Below are positions 1 to 8,169 of a stretch of 64,000 bases of DNA, piece by piece. The stretch is taken from positions 1 through 64,000 of the forward strand of contig CANJMI010000017.1 of NCBI GenBank assembly GCA_947475525.1. The letters run 5' to 3'. A program made the translations under genes and the position numbers. Below the pieces are notes generated by a model. It was not told the DNA's origin. It searched no databases and worked only from the letters and a program-made list of their open reading frames with translations. Source of the stretch: Polyangiaceae bacterium. GTDB taxonomy: Bacteria > Myxococcota_A > Polyangia > Polyangiales > Polyangiaceae. Within the stretch, counting starts at the first letter, position 1. Each line of letters opens with the position of its first letter.

Positions 1-328
1 ACTGTCGCGCCAAGGCCCAGGGCGTGACGTTGCTGTTGCTCAGAAGCCTGTCAAATTGCTTGATCGCGTGCTTTGGGGCCGTCCCGCGTGCCCACGCCAT
101 TGCTCGCCCGACAACGTGAATGCACACACCCGCGGCGTGAAGGACGCCGAGTGTGCCGATGGAGAGTGACAGGATCGTCTTTGCGTGGAGGTCGTCCTCA
201 ATGATTTGCTCGAGAAAACGCTCGATGCTTGCTCGGTTAAGACCGACCCGCGCCATTTGCCGGCGCGCTCGCGACGCACTGAGTTGCTCGGGATTCACTG
301 TGTCTTGTGATGGGAAGCTTTCGCTCAT
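1..328 (-). CDS. IS4-type transposase, N-terminal part (cut by window edge)
   Basis: From an ATG at 328 the minus strand stays open to the left edge, about 109 codons. The visible protein begins MSESFPSQ and is a helical N-terminal region that includes the segment PKHAIKQFDRLLSN. This closely resembles the stretch in front of the catalytic domain of IS4-family DDE transposases, which cut and paste insertion sequences. The DDE residues lie outside the window, so whether it is intact cannot be judged. No other gene lies between it and the SUMF1-like gene. The family call rests on the AIKQxDRLLSN-type motif and is moderately secure. Confidence 0.7.
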   Translation of the reverse strand, partial: MSESFPSQDTVNPEQLSASRARRQMARVGLNRASIERFLEQIIEDDLHAKTILSLSIGTLGVLHAAGVCIHVVGRAMAWARGTAPKHAIKQFDRLLSNSNVTPWALARQ

Positions 329-402
329 GGACCTTTGACGGAGCAGGCGAGCATGGATTCAAACTTTCGCGATTTCCAGGCAAATATAGGGGGATCTGTC
401 AG
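1..402 (-). mobile_element. Partial IS4-like insertion sequence, one end inside the window
   Basis: The transposase fragment is followed upstream (329-402) by about 70 bases with no gene that are AT-richer than the flanks. On the minus strand this stretch begins with CTGACAGATCCCC, a plausible terminal inverted repeat near 390-402. The opposite end and any target duplication lie outside the window, so the boundary is an inference. Confidence 0.4.
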
Positions 403-541
403 GGTAGTCAGGTGGCGGCCTTGACGTTGGTCGGCGATGTTGACATTCTCCCGCCGCTCAATGGCCAGTTTGTGCTCGAACGTGGCTCGGAGTAGGCGCG
501 CGACCAAGCGGCCGTCTCATCAAAATCAGCGTGGGAAGTTT

Positions 542-1537
542 ATGAACCAACCAGTTGCGAACAGACTAGGCCCGTTGATGACCGTGATGATTTGCGCCGC
601 ATCGCTGGCGCCCGGCTGTAAGGGCGACGCGCCACAGGGGGCATCACCTTCGGCTTCGGTCGCCCTACCTGCGACAAAGGCTACGGCATCGGCGTCGGCG
701 AGCGCCGCGACTCCCGCGACTCCGCCCGAATTGGGAGGCGCTACCATTGCCATCCCCAGTGGGTCCTTCGAGATGGGCTCGAACGAGCCGTACGTAGGCC
801 AGACCCCGATTCACAAGGTGACGCTGTCGGCTTATCGCATCGACCGCGACGAAGTAACGGCCGCGCACTACGCGGAGTGTGTCGCCGCAGGAAAGTGCGC
901 GTCGGCAACCAGTATCAATGGCACCTGGGCGGACGCGGCGGAGCAGGCGTTGTGGAACCCATTTTGCAACCTCAAGCGCAAAGGAGGCGAGCTGCACCCA
1001 ATGAATTGCGTCGATCACGCGCAGGCAACCGCGTTCTGCGGTTGGGCCGGCAAGCGGCTACCGACCGAGGCCGAGTGGGAGTATGCGGCACGCGGTTCGG
1101 ATGGACGCATGTACCCATGGGGCAATGAGGCGCCGACCGTGAAGCTGGTCAATGCGTGCGACAGCACGTGCAAGGCGGAGATAGGCAAGTCGAGGGGCTG
1201 GGGGAAGTTGTTCGCGGAAGACGACGGCTTCGTGGGCACGGCGCCAGTCGGTTCGCTGCCTGACGGCAAGTCTCCAGCGGGGCTTCACGACATGTCCGGC
1301 AACGTGTGGGAGTGGGTCGCCGATGGGCACGACATGAGTTTCTACGGCAAGTCACCGGAGCGCGATCCGAAAGGCCCGACCGCCGTTAAGAACCGTGTGA
1401 CGCGCGGGGGTAGTTGGAATGACTTTGATCCAAAGTTCCTGCGAGCCACGGTTCGTCCGGGCTTTGGGCCCGACAATCGCTTCGCCAATGTCGGCTTTCG
1501 TTGCGCGAAAGATGATGCCGCGGCGGCTCCCCTCTAA
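542..1537 (+). CDS. SUMF1/formylglycine-generating-enzyme-like secreted protein
   Basis: A 331-residue protein with a hydrophobic leader ending in LAPGC (Cys26, an imperfect lipobox), an Ala/Ser/Thr-rich linker, and then an FGE-sulfatase/SUMF1 domain from about residue 65 to the end. Visible family motifs are RLPTEAEWEYAARG, GLHDMSGNVWEWV, RGGSW and GFRC. True formylglycine-generating enzymes carry two catalytic cysteines just after RGGS; here that stretch is WNDFDPKFLRATVRPGF, so sulfatase activation is unlikely and a binding or structural role is more probable. Extra cysteines (CDSTC, CAECxxxxKC-type spacing) may form disulfides. The ATG at 542 has GGGAAG just upstream and starts the signal peptide, which is why the longer frame was not used. 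Confidence 0.85.
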   Translation: MNQPVANRLGPLMTVMICAASLAPGCKGDAPQGASPSASVALPATKATASASASAATPATPPELGGATIAIPSGSFEMGSNEPYVGQTPIHKVTLSAYRIDRDEVTAAHYAECVAAGKCASATSINGTWADAAEQALWNPFCNLKRKGGELHPMNCVDHAQATAFCGWAGKRLPTEAEWEYAARGSDGRMYPWGNEAPTVKLVNACDSTCKAEIGKSRGWGKLFAEDDGFVGTAPVGSLPDGKSPAGLHDMSGNVWEWVADGHDMSFYGKSPERDPKGPTAVKNRVTRGGSWNDFDPKFLRATVRPGFGPDNRFANVGFRCAKDDAAAAPL

Positions 1538-1635
1538 AAACGCCCCGTTTCGAGTTTGATGCCGAATGGCGCAAATCGAGCGCAAATCGAGAGCAACTTG
1601 CCCGACTGACGCAAAGACGGGCACTCGGGCGTTCC

Positions 1636-1655
1636 CCGTGAGGTAAACCTCACGG
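1636..1655. promoter_or_regulatory. Perfect 8-bp inverted repeat (hairpin or operator)
   Basis: CCGTGAGG, a TAAA loop, then CCTCACGG. It sits about 100 bases after the SUMF1-like gene and just before the candidate kinase promoter. There is no T-tract after it, so a rho-independent terminator is less likely than an operator or a processed-mRNA hairpin. Confidence 0.5.
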
Positions 1656-1673
1656 TGCATGGCCCGGCTTGAC

Positions 1674-1703
1674 TTGACGGTCGTCCGATAGGCGTCCTAC
1701 GTT
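1674..1703 (+). promoter_or_regulatory. Candidate sigma-70 promoter of the kinase operon
   Basis: TTGACG (1674-1679), an 18-base spacer, then TACGTT (1698-1703). Transcription would start near 1710. This leaves a 45-50 base leader before the ATG at 1757 and argues against the upstream in-frame GTG at 1706. Confidence 0.45.
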
Positions 1704-1756
1704 GGGTGGTTGACTTGACCCGTGACGGCCGGGAAAAGTCGGGGTCGAGGACTTCT

Positions 1757-3193
1757 ATGATTGGACGCATCATCGCGAACCGGTTTCGGATCACGGCACC
1801 GCTCGGTGCGGGTGGCATGGGGTCCGTCTGGAAGGCGGTGCACCTCACGCTCGGCTCGCCCGTGGCCGTCAAGTTGATCGACGAGTCCCTCGCCGACAAC
1901 CCTGAAGTCCTCGTCCGCTTCCAGAGAGAAGCCCAGGCGTCGGCGACGCTGCGCAGTCCCCACATTGTCCAGATCATCGATTACGGCGTCGACGAGGGCA
2001 CGCCCTTCATCGCGATGGAGTTGCTCGATGGCGAGAGCCTCGCTGAGCGGCTCGAGCGCGTTGGAGCGCTTGGCCCGGAGCAGACGGCTCGGATCATGAC
2101 GCACGTCGCGCGGGCGATGGCGAAGGCTCATGAAGCCGGGGTGATTCATCGTGACCTCAAGCCCGCGAACATTTTCCTCGTCCGCAACGACGATGACGAG
2201 GTCGCCAAGGTCCTCGACTTCGGCATTGCGAAAACCCAGGACGTGGCGTCCGGCTCCGCAACGCGCACGGGCAGCATGATCGGCACGCCCGCGTACATGA
2301 GCCCCGAACAGGCCCAAGGCACCAAGACGGTCGATGGCCGCACCGATCTCTGGGCGATGGGCACGATCGCCTTCGAGTGCCTCACCGGCCGCATGGTCTT
2401 CGAGGGGACCGCGGTCGGAGAGCTCGTCCTTCAGGTTTGCGCGCTGCCGTTGCCGGTACCCTCGAGGGTCGCGGATGTTCCACCCGGGTTCGATGCGTGG
2501 TTTGCCCGCGCGCTCGATCGCGATGTCGAACAGCGCTACCAGACTCCAAAGGAATTCATCGATTCACTGCGCGCCGTCTTGGGGGTCTCGGCGCTCGCCT
2601 CGGTGTCGCATGGCGTCAGCGCCGGCAAGGTGCCGACGCTCCGCGGGCTTGGCGATTCGGGTGATGCCGCCGTCGAGTCTGCGCGCGAGGTGCCTTCTTC
2701 GGCGGTCGAGCAAGCGCCGCTGAGTTCGGGTTCGAGTTCGAGTTTGGGGCAGGCGCGGAGTGGTACCGCCGGGTCGTTCACGCTCGGGCCGGTCGGCCTT
2801 CCTACCGGGAACTCGAAGGGTGCGTTCATCTTTTTGGGGGCGGCGCTCGTCCTCGGGGCCGTTGGGTTCCTCGTCTTCCGCGGCGGGGGCGAAAAGGCGG
2901 CCTCCGCGGTGGGCACCGTTGCGATCGATGGGTCGGCGGCCGCGCGGCTACCGACCAGCGCTGCGGTCGTGACGAACGTGGCGGACGCGAGGGTCACAGC
3001 GGTGTCTGCCGCGCCGAGCTCGGAGGGCGCTCCGGCATCGAACGACACCCCTGCGCCGACGTCGACGCCGTCGGGACTTGCGAAGCCAGGGAGCGTTCGG
3101 TCCGTATCCGTCCCCGGGCGTATGCCCGCGAGGACCCCACCGAGCGGCTCGCCGTCGAGGCCGGCCGCAGGCGATGAGCGCGTCAGTTTCTGA
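1757..3193 (+). CDS. PknB-type Ser/Thr protein kinase with C-terminal membrane segment
   Basis: A 478-residue eukaryotic-like kinase. Visible motifs: glycine loop LGAGGMGSV (from residue 16), VAVK lysine (K39), catalytic loop HRDLKPANIFL, DFGIAK and the activation-segment end GTPAYMSPEQ. The kinase domain fills about residues 10-275. A Ser/Gly/Ala-rich linker, a membrane helix at about 354-374 and an external Thr/Ser/Pro-rich tail follow, so the kinase faces the cytoplasm and may sense the envelope. The ATG at 1757 is chosen because GAGG lies six bases upstream. Its stop overlaps a possible start of the next gene (TGATG), indicating an operon with the TPR/PEGA protein and two lipoproteins. 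Substrates are unknown. Confidence 0.93.
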   Translation: MIGRIIANRFRITAPLGAGGMGSVWKAVHLTLGSPVAVKLIDESLADNPEVLVRFQREAQASATLRSPHIVQIIDYGVDEGTPFIAMELLDGESLAERLERVGALGPEQTARIMTHVARAMAKAHEAGVIHRDLKPANIFLVRNDDDEVAKVLDFGIAKTQDVASGSATRTGSMIGTPAYMSPEQAQGTKTVDGRTDLWAMGTIAFECLTGRMVFEGTAVGELVLQVCALPLPVPSRVADVPPGFDAWFARALDRDVEQRYQTPKEFIDSLRAVLGVSALASVSHGVSAGKVPTLRGLGDSGDAAVESAREVPSSAVEQAPLSSGSSSSLGQARSGTAGSFTLGPVGLPTGNSKGAFIFLGAALVLGAVGFLVFRGGGEKAASAVGTVAIDGSAAARLPTSAAVVTNVADARVTAVSAAPSSEGAPASNDTPAPTSTPSGLAKPGSVRSVSVPGRMPARTPPSGSPSRPAAGDERVSF

Positions 3194-3210
3194 TGCCTGA
3201 CGGAAGATTT

Positions 3211-4305
3211 ATGAAACCACGCAGCCCGTTCTTTTCTGTTCGTCGCCCACTTTTTGTGGCCACGAGTTTGGCGCTTCTCTTCGCGACGGCACCCTCGTTC
3301 GCTCAGGCGCCGGTCGTCGTTGATGACGCGACTCGCAGCGCTGCGCGCACGCTGACGGAGCAGGGGTTGTCCCTCTTCGATTCACGGCAATTCGAGGCGG
3401 CACTCGACATGCTTTCGCGGGCCGACGACCTCGTACGGCTGCCGACGACGGGACTCAACTTGGCCCGCACCTATGCTCAGGTCGGTAAGCTTGTCGAGGC
3501 CTCCGAGAAATACCTGGCCGTCACGAAACTCGAGCTCGACGAGAGCGTCGCGCCCGCCCAGCGGAAGGCCCAGGGCACGGCCGCAGCGGAACGTGCGGCG
3601 CTTCTGCCGAGACTCGCATCGCTGGAAATCGCGGTCGAACCCGCCGCACCGAACGCGGTCGTCACCCTCGACGATCACCCCGTGCCCAAGGCCTTGATAG
3701 GCATTCGCCGTCCGGCCAATCCCGGCAGCCACACGGTCGTCCTTACACTGAATGGGCAGGCGATCACACAGTCGGTGATGCTCACCGAGGGGCACTCGCA
3801 ACGGCTCGTGTTGCGGCCGGTGCTGCCGCCTCCGAAGCCCGAGCTTGCTCCACCGCCGTCCCCCGCGGAGGCGCCCCCCGCGGTGGTGGTGGCAGTGCCT
3901 CCGTCGGTGCTCGCCCCGCTCGACCGTACGGAGTCGCCCGACCGGGGTGGCGCTGCTGAACAACCGTCGTCGTCGGGTGCTCGCATCGCCGGCGTGGTCT
4001 TTACGGCTCTCGGTGGGGCAGGGCTCGCATCCGCGGGGGTTTTGGGCCTCGTGACGATGAGCACGGTCGGCGATCTCACGAGCTGCACCGACGACCTCGC
4101 GTGCTCGCGTGGCGATCAAGAAGCGTTCTTGGCAAAGGCAGTCGATCAGCAAAATGCCGCCATCGTTGCGCTCAGTGTGGGGGGTGGCCTTGCGTTGACG
4201 GGCGTCGTCTTGCTGGCCGTCTCGTCGGATTCGGGGGACTCTCAAGGGGCGCGGGCGGCCTTCGCCATCTCGCCAACAGCGGCAAGCTTCCGCCTGACGT
4301 GGTGA
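3211..4305 (+). CDS. Exported TPR/PEGA-like protein with two C-terminal membrane helices
   Basis: A 364-residue protein with a clear signal peptide (MKPRSPFF..., cleavage probably after AQA near residue 33). A TPR-like helical region follows (GLSLFDSRQFEAALDML). A PEGA-like beta segment lies at about 130-190 (ASLEIAVEPAAPNAVVTLDD), then a proline-rich stretch, and hydrophobic helices at about 258-282 and 316-339 separated by a loop with a CTDDLAC cysteine pair. PEGA domains are surface or envelope modules often found with myxobacterial Ser/Thr kinases. The ATG at 3211 (GGAAG upstream) gives a cleaner signal peptide than the ATG at 3193 that overlaps the kinase stop. It is probably a partner or sensor part for the kinase. 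Confidence 0.8.
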   Translation: MKPRSPFFSVRRPLFVATSLALLFATAPSFAQAPVVVDDATRSAARTLTEQGLSLFDSRQFEAALDMLSRADDLVRLPTTGLNLARTYAQVGKLVEASEKYLAVTKLELDESVAPAQRKAQGTAAAERAALLPRLASLEIAVEPAAPNAVVTLDDHPVPKALIGIRRPANPGSHTVVLTLNGQAITQSVMLTEGHSQRLVLRPVLPPPKPELAPPPSPAEAPPAVVVAVPPSVLAPLDRTESPDRGGAAEQPSSSGARIAGVVFTALGGAGLASAGVLGLVTMSTVGDLTSCTDDLACSRGDQEAFLAKAVDQQNAAIVALSVGGGLALTGVVLLAVSSDSGDSQGARAAFAISPTAASFRLTW

Positions 4306-4307
4306 GT

Positions 4308-5204
4308 ATGCGGCATATCGTTTCACTCCGTTTTGGCGCGGCGCTCGTAGCGCTCGCAGGTGCCGCGTGCGTGCCCGACCTCGCGCTAAAGGAAGATGCG
4401 GTCTCGGCTACGCAGGGGCCATCGAGCAGCGTAACGGGCGGAGGAGGCACGACCGGCACGGGCGGCTCCGTGGAGGTTCCCTACGAGCCTTCGCCCGAAG
4501 TCGAAGCCTGGCTCGGCGAGAATCGCGGCGGTTGGTGCAATGATGAGTACAATAAATTCGTCAACCTCTGCGGCGACACGAGTTACTGTTTCGACAGTGA
4601 GCTACTCAAGGCCTACCCGAACGGCCTCGCGCTCGACATCGGCTTCAGCTGGACGGGTGTCGATGGTGGAGTCCTCGCGGCGCTTGGGGGAGACGTCGGT
4701 CCGGGTGGCGTGCTGACGTTGTCGCTCGCACCGGATGGCACGCTGAGCGCGCAGGGACCGGGTAACGGCGCCGCGCTCGAGTTCAAGATCGCCAAGCGCT
4801 CTCATCTCGTGTCGTACCGAGTGAGTGCGTCGACGCGCGCGCTCTTCGTCGACGGTGTTCGCGTTGGGAGCGGGGTCGGAGAGGGCGTCACTCCGGCGCT
4901 TGCGCACGGGCCGAACGGCGGCCCAGGGGCGGTGTTGGGACAGGCTAAATCGTTCTGGAGCAGCAACTCGAAAAAGCCGGATTGGCTGCGATTTGCACCG
5001 TTTTTCTTCCACATGCGCGACAGCGTCGGCTCGACGGAGACGTTCGACCTCGCGACTGTAAAGAATGCCCAATCGAGCACGCTGCTGTTGCTGCACGGCG
5101 CAAAGACGACCGACACGTCGTGGCAGAAGATCGCCGGGCTGCATGACGGGTACATCGCGAACGGGGCGAAGTGGGTGGAGGATGTCGATGCCGATTGTTG
5201 GTGA
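4308..5204 (+). CDS. Lipoprotein with a concanavalin/LamG-like domain
   Basis: A 298-residue lipoprotein: leader MRHIVSLRFG, lipobox AGAAC, then the post-cysteine segment CVPDLALKEDAVSA and a Gly/Thr linker. The body has alternating beta strands, including ALFVDGVRVGSG, the strand typical of laminin-G/concanavalin-like folds (LYVDGxxVG). A glycan- or protein-binding role at the cell surface is possible but unproven. Two cysteine pairs (WCNDEY...CGDTSYC) are near the start of the domain. It begins two bases after the previous stop and its 3' end overlaps the next gene by 17 bases, so it belongs to the kinase operon. Confidence 0.7.
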   Translation: MRHIVSLRFGAALVALAGAACVPDLALKEDAVSATQGPSSSVTGGGGTTGTGGSVEVPYEPSPEVEAWLGENRGGWCNDEYNKFVNLCGDTSYCFDSELLKAYPNGLALDIGFSWTGVDGGVLAALGGDVGPGGVLTLSLAPDGTLSAQGPGNGAALEFKIAKRSHLVSYRVSASTRALFVDGVRVGSGVGEGVTPALAHGPNGGPGAVLGQAKSFWSSNSKKPDWLRFAPFFFHMRDSVGSTETFDLATVKNAQSSTLLLLHGAKTTDTSWQKIAGLHDGYIANGAKWVEDVDADCW

Positions 5205-6288
5205 ACGTGAGCGTCGCATCGCGAGCAACACGGTGTTGGCCGTGTTGGCCGTGCTTGCCGCGTGCATTCCTGACGTGCAGCTTAAGGACAACGTCTCGGC
5301 GGCTTCGGTTAGCGGCGGCGGCGGAGGTGGCGCCCCGAGTAGCGAGTGTGTGGCTCGGGCGCTCGCGGAATGGCGCTTCGATTCGCCGTTGCAAGAGGGG
5401 CTTGGCGCAACGCTCGCGGATTTGGATGGTGACGGCTTTGCGGACGCGGCCATCGCCTACCAATACTCGCAGAAGACCCAAATTCTCTGGGGGGCCTCGA
5501 CACCGGCGGCAGGGGCCCAGACGGTGGTGGCCTCGACACGCCCCAACGGCTTCGTGGCGCACGGCGATCTCAATGGCGACGGATTGCAGGACCTCGTTGT
5601 TCCTTCGGTCGACGCAGGAGGGCTTACCGTCATGCTCCAGAAGCCCAACCGCGTTTTTGCCACTACCGTCTTCCAGGAGCCGAACACGGGTCGCGTCGTC
5701 CTCGTCGATGCGAACGACGATGAGTTGGTCGATCTCCTGATTCAATCCGCGGACTGCTACGTGCTGCGGCCCGGCAAAGGCACGGGAGACATCCTCGCCG
5801 CCAACACCGGCGGTGGGTGCTACATCGGCCTTCCCCAGGCGTGGGAAGTGCACGGCGGGAACTTCGACGGCCCTGGGGTCTCCAAGTCCAAGGTCGCAAT
5901 CCGACACGATGGCGCGTGGAAGCTCGCGACGCTTTCGCTCACCGGACCGAAAGATGAGGAGCCGATCGGCCTCGGGCTGATCGACGGAGCCGAGGTTCTC
6001 CATTGGGAGGTGGCCGATCTCGTTGGGGATGGCCGCGCGGAGGTCGCCGTGTATGCGAAGCGTCCGACGGGCGAGCTCTTCCTCGCGACCCATGGCCAAA
6101 CGTCACCACGCTCATTCGACACGTGCATCGCCACGGCACTGCCCCCCAGCGCAACCGACACCGAGCGCAAGACCCTCGGCCTGCGCGCCGTAGGTGACGT
6201 CAACGGTGACAAGAAGCCCGACCTGCTTTTCGGAAGCACCTTTAGTTTCGGCGCCACGAACAATTTCTTCATGGTCAGCGTTCCCTAG
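5188..6288 (+). CDS. Lipoprotein with FG-GAP/VCBS-type repeats
   Basis: A 366-residue lipoprotein (lipobox LAAC, Cys26). After a Gly-rich linker it has at least five repeats of the integrin-alpha/VCBS calcium-binding type: ADLDGDGFAD, GDLNGDGLQD, VDANDDELVD, ADLVGDGRAE and GDVNGDKKPD. Such repeats usually fold into a beta-propeller and act in adhesion or binding. The ATG at 5188 is favoured because GGAGG lies six bases upstream. It overlaps the end of the preceding lipoprotein gene. The first residues after the cysteine (CIPDVQLKDNVSA) match those of the previous lipoprotein, suggesting a shared leader module. It is the last gene of the kinase operon. Confidence 0.82.
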   Translation: MPIVGERERRIASNTVLAVLAVLAACIPDVQLKDNVSAASVSGGGGGGAPSSECVARALAEWRFDSPLQEGLGATLADLDGDGFADAAIAYQYSQKTQILWGASTPAAGAQTVVASTRPNGFVAHGDLNGDGLQDLVVPSVDAGGLTVMLQKPNRVFATTVFQEPNTGRVVLVDANDDELVDLLIQSADCYVLRPGKGTGDILAANTGGGCYIGLPQAWEVHGGNFDGPGVSKSKVAIRHDGAWKLATLSLTGPKDEEPIGLGLIDGAEVLHWEVADLVGDGRAEVAVYAKRPTGELFLATHGQTSPRSFDTCIATALPPSATDTERKTLGLRAVGDVNGDKKPDLLFGSTFSFGATNNFFMVSVP

Positions 6289-6353
6289 CGGCGTGACCTG
6301 CCGCGCTCCTGTGTCCGCGGGGCTCGGCGGCGTGCTATCCCATCGGGCACGTG

Positions 6354-7820
6354 ATGCCGCTCCACATCCCTCTCGACAACAGCTACGCCCGACTGCCGGC
6401 GCGGTTTTTCGCGCCATGCCAACCGACGGTGGTTGCGAGGCCGGGTCTCGTGCGCGTCAATGCCCCGCTCGCGGAGCTCCTCGGCATCGACCCCGCGGCC
6501 CTCGCGACGGAAGAGGGCGTGGCCGTCCTTGCGGGCAATCGGCTTCCCGACGGGGCCGAACCTATTGCCCTTGCATATGCCGGTCACCAGTTCGGTCACT
6601 TCGTCCCGCAGCTTGGTGATGGCCGCGCGATCCTGATGGGCGAGGTTGTCGCTCGCGACGGAAAACGCCGTGATTTGCAGTGGAAAGGCTCAGGTCGCAC
6701 GCCCTTTTCACGCGGGGGTGATGGTCGCGCGGCACTTGGACCCGTCCTGCGGGAGTACGTCGTAAGCGAGGCGATGCACGTCCTTGGGGTCCCGACGACC
6801 CGCGCGCTCGCTGCCGTGACCACGGGCGAGTCCGTGATGCGCGAGGGCCCGCTTCCCGGGGCGATCTTGCTGCGCGTCGCATCGAGCCATCTGCGCGTCG
6901 GCACGTTCCAGTACTTCGCTTCGCGCGGCGACGCCGAGGCCGTCAAAACACTCGCCGACTACGCCATCGCACGTCATTACCCGGCTGCCGCCGAGACGTC
7001 GCAGCCTTACCGCGCGTTGCTCGAAGGCGTCATTGAGCGCCAGGCCGCGCTCGTCGCGGGTTGGGTGTCGCTCGGCTTCATCCACGGCGTGATGAACACG
7101 GACAATACGAGCATCTCGGGTGAGACCATCGACTACGGACCGTGCGCATTCATCGATGCATTTCGCCCCCAGGCGGTGTTCAGCGCGATCGATCGCAACG
7201 GTCGCTACGCCTACGGCAATCAGCCTCACATGGCCGCGTGGAACCTCGCTCGACTCGCCGAGACGTTGCTGCCGCTCCTCGGTGAATCGGAGGGTGAAGC
7301 CATCGCCGTGGCGCACGGCTTGCTCGAGAATTTCGGCGGCCAATTCGAAAGCGCTCATCTCGAAGTGATGTCGTCCAAGCTCGGTCTTGCCACGGCCGCG
7401 GAGGGCGATCGCGAGCTCATCCACAGCCTCATGGGCCACATGGCGGAGGCCTCCGCAGACTTCACGCTGACGTTTCGAACGCTCGCGGGGGCGGTGGAGG
7501 ACGAGGCCCCGTTCCGAGAGGTGTTGTCCGCGGCGCCCCGCATCGGTGAATGGCTCGACCGATGGCGCGCGCGACTTGCCGTCGAGCCGATCGCGACGGC
7601 GGAGCGCGTAGCCGGAATGCGCGCCGTGAATCCGCTCTACATCGCGCGAAACCATCAGGTCGAAGCCGTCATTCAGGCCGGGCTTCGGGGCGATTTCGGC
7701 CCATTCGCTACGCTCAACGAGGTGCTCGCGCGTCCGTTCGATGAGCAGCCTGGGATGGAGCGGTTCGCCCTCGCGCCGAAGTCCGAAGAGCGCGTGCTGC
7801 AGACGTTCTGCGGGACCTGA
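6354..7820 (+). CDS. selO: SelO family protein adenylyltransferase
   Basis: A 488-residue protein of the SelO/YdiU family, pseudokinase-fold enzymes that transfer AMP to Ser/Thr/Tyr of redox proteins. Family motifs: YAGHQFGHFVPQLGDGRA, LQWKGSGRTPFSRGGDG, LGVPTTRALA and the metal-binding HGVMNTDN and DYGPCAF. The length is normal for bacterial SelO. The C-terminus is TFCGT: a cysteine (TGC codon) three residues from the end, where vertebrate SelO has selenocysteine, so this is a standard Cys form. ATG 6354 is preferred to the GTG at 6351. TGCTAT lies about 15 bases upstream and could be a promoter element. Confidence 0.95.
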   Translation: MPLHIPLDNSYARLPARFFAPCQPTVVARPGLVRVNAPLAELLGIDPAALATEEGVAVLAGNRLPDGAEPIALAYAGHQFGHFVPQLGDGRAILMGEVVARDGKRRDLQWKGSGRTPFSRGGDGRAALGPVLREYVVSEAMHVLGVPTTRALAAVTTGESVMREGPLPGAILLRVASSHLRVGTFQYFASRGDAEAVKTLADYAIARHYPAAAETSQPYRALLEGVIERQAALVAGWVSLGFIHGVMNTDNTSISGETIDYGPCAFIDAFRPQAVFSAIDRNGRYAYGNQPHMAAWNLARLAETLLPLLGESEGEAIAVAHGLLENFGGQFESAHLEVMSSKLGLATAAEGDRELIHSLMGHMAEASADFTLTFRTLAGAVEDEAPFREVLSAAPRIGEWLDRWRARLAVEPIATAERVAGMRAVNPLYIARNHQVEAVIQAGLRGDFGPFATLNEVLARPFDEQPGMERFALAPKSEERVLQTFCGT

Positions 7821-7911
7821 GCTTGGCCTCGACCCTGGCGGTCGATTTCGTGAAACGCCCGCGTCCCTGGTGACGATAGACGTGTGGAGGCTCGGGAACC
7901 CCGAGATCGAC

Positions 7912-8169
7912 ATGAAAGCGCCACAGACACACTTCGACGATGAAACACACGGTTACGTAGCCCTTTTGCCCAGCGTGACGCGGGCTGCGTACGCGTATTG
8001 GGTTGCGCTTGACGGCGCCGTCCCGCTCGAGTGGTTGCTCGAGCGCGGTTCGGCGGAATTGAGAGGTGCGGTGCTTCGCGAGGAGCCGCTCGTGCTCGAT
8101 TTCGGAGCCGCCGTGCTCGAAGAGTTGGCGCAGCTCCGCTCGGAGACGCGCGAAAAGGAGGCCGCGTGA
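7912..8169 (+). CDS. Small hypothetical protein
   Basis: An 85-residue acidic protein starting MKAPQTHFDDETHGYV and ending in a charged helix (LEELAQLRSETREKEAA). No family recognised. It is the first of three genes joined by GTGA overlaps, so it is translationally coupled to the following gene. The start is uncertain: an in-frame GTG at 7882 would add ten residues. Confidence 0.6.
   Translation: MKAPQTHFDDETHGYVALLPSVTRAAYAYWVALDGAVPLEWLLERGSAELRGAVLREEPLVLDFGAAVLEELAQLRSETREKEAA

Noticed and set aside
440-445. Perfect TTGACA -35 box before the SUMF1-like gene
   Set aside because: No acceptable -10 at 16-18 bases; a TTGACG/CATTCT pair at 421-449 is equally weak.
1636-1655. Rho-independent terminator for the SUMF1-like gene
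   Set aside because: Good stem but no following T-tract and about 100 bases from the stop codon.
7800-7823. Possible selenocysteine (in-frame TGA) at the end of selO
   Set aside because: The residue is encoded by TGC (Cys) and the TGA that follows is the ordinary stop; no SECIS-like hairpin was seen.
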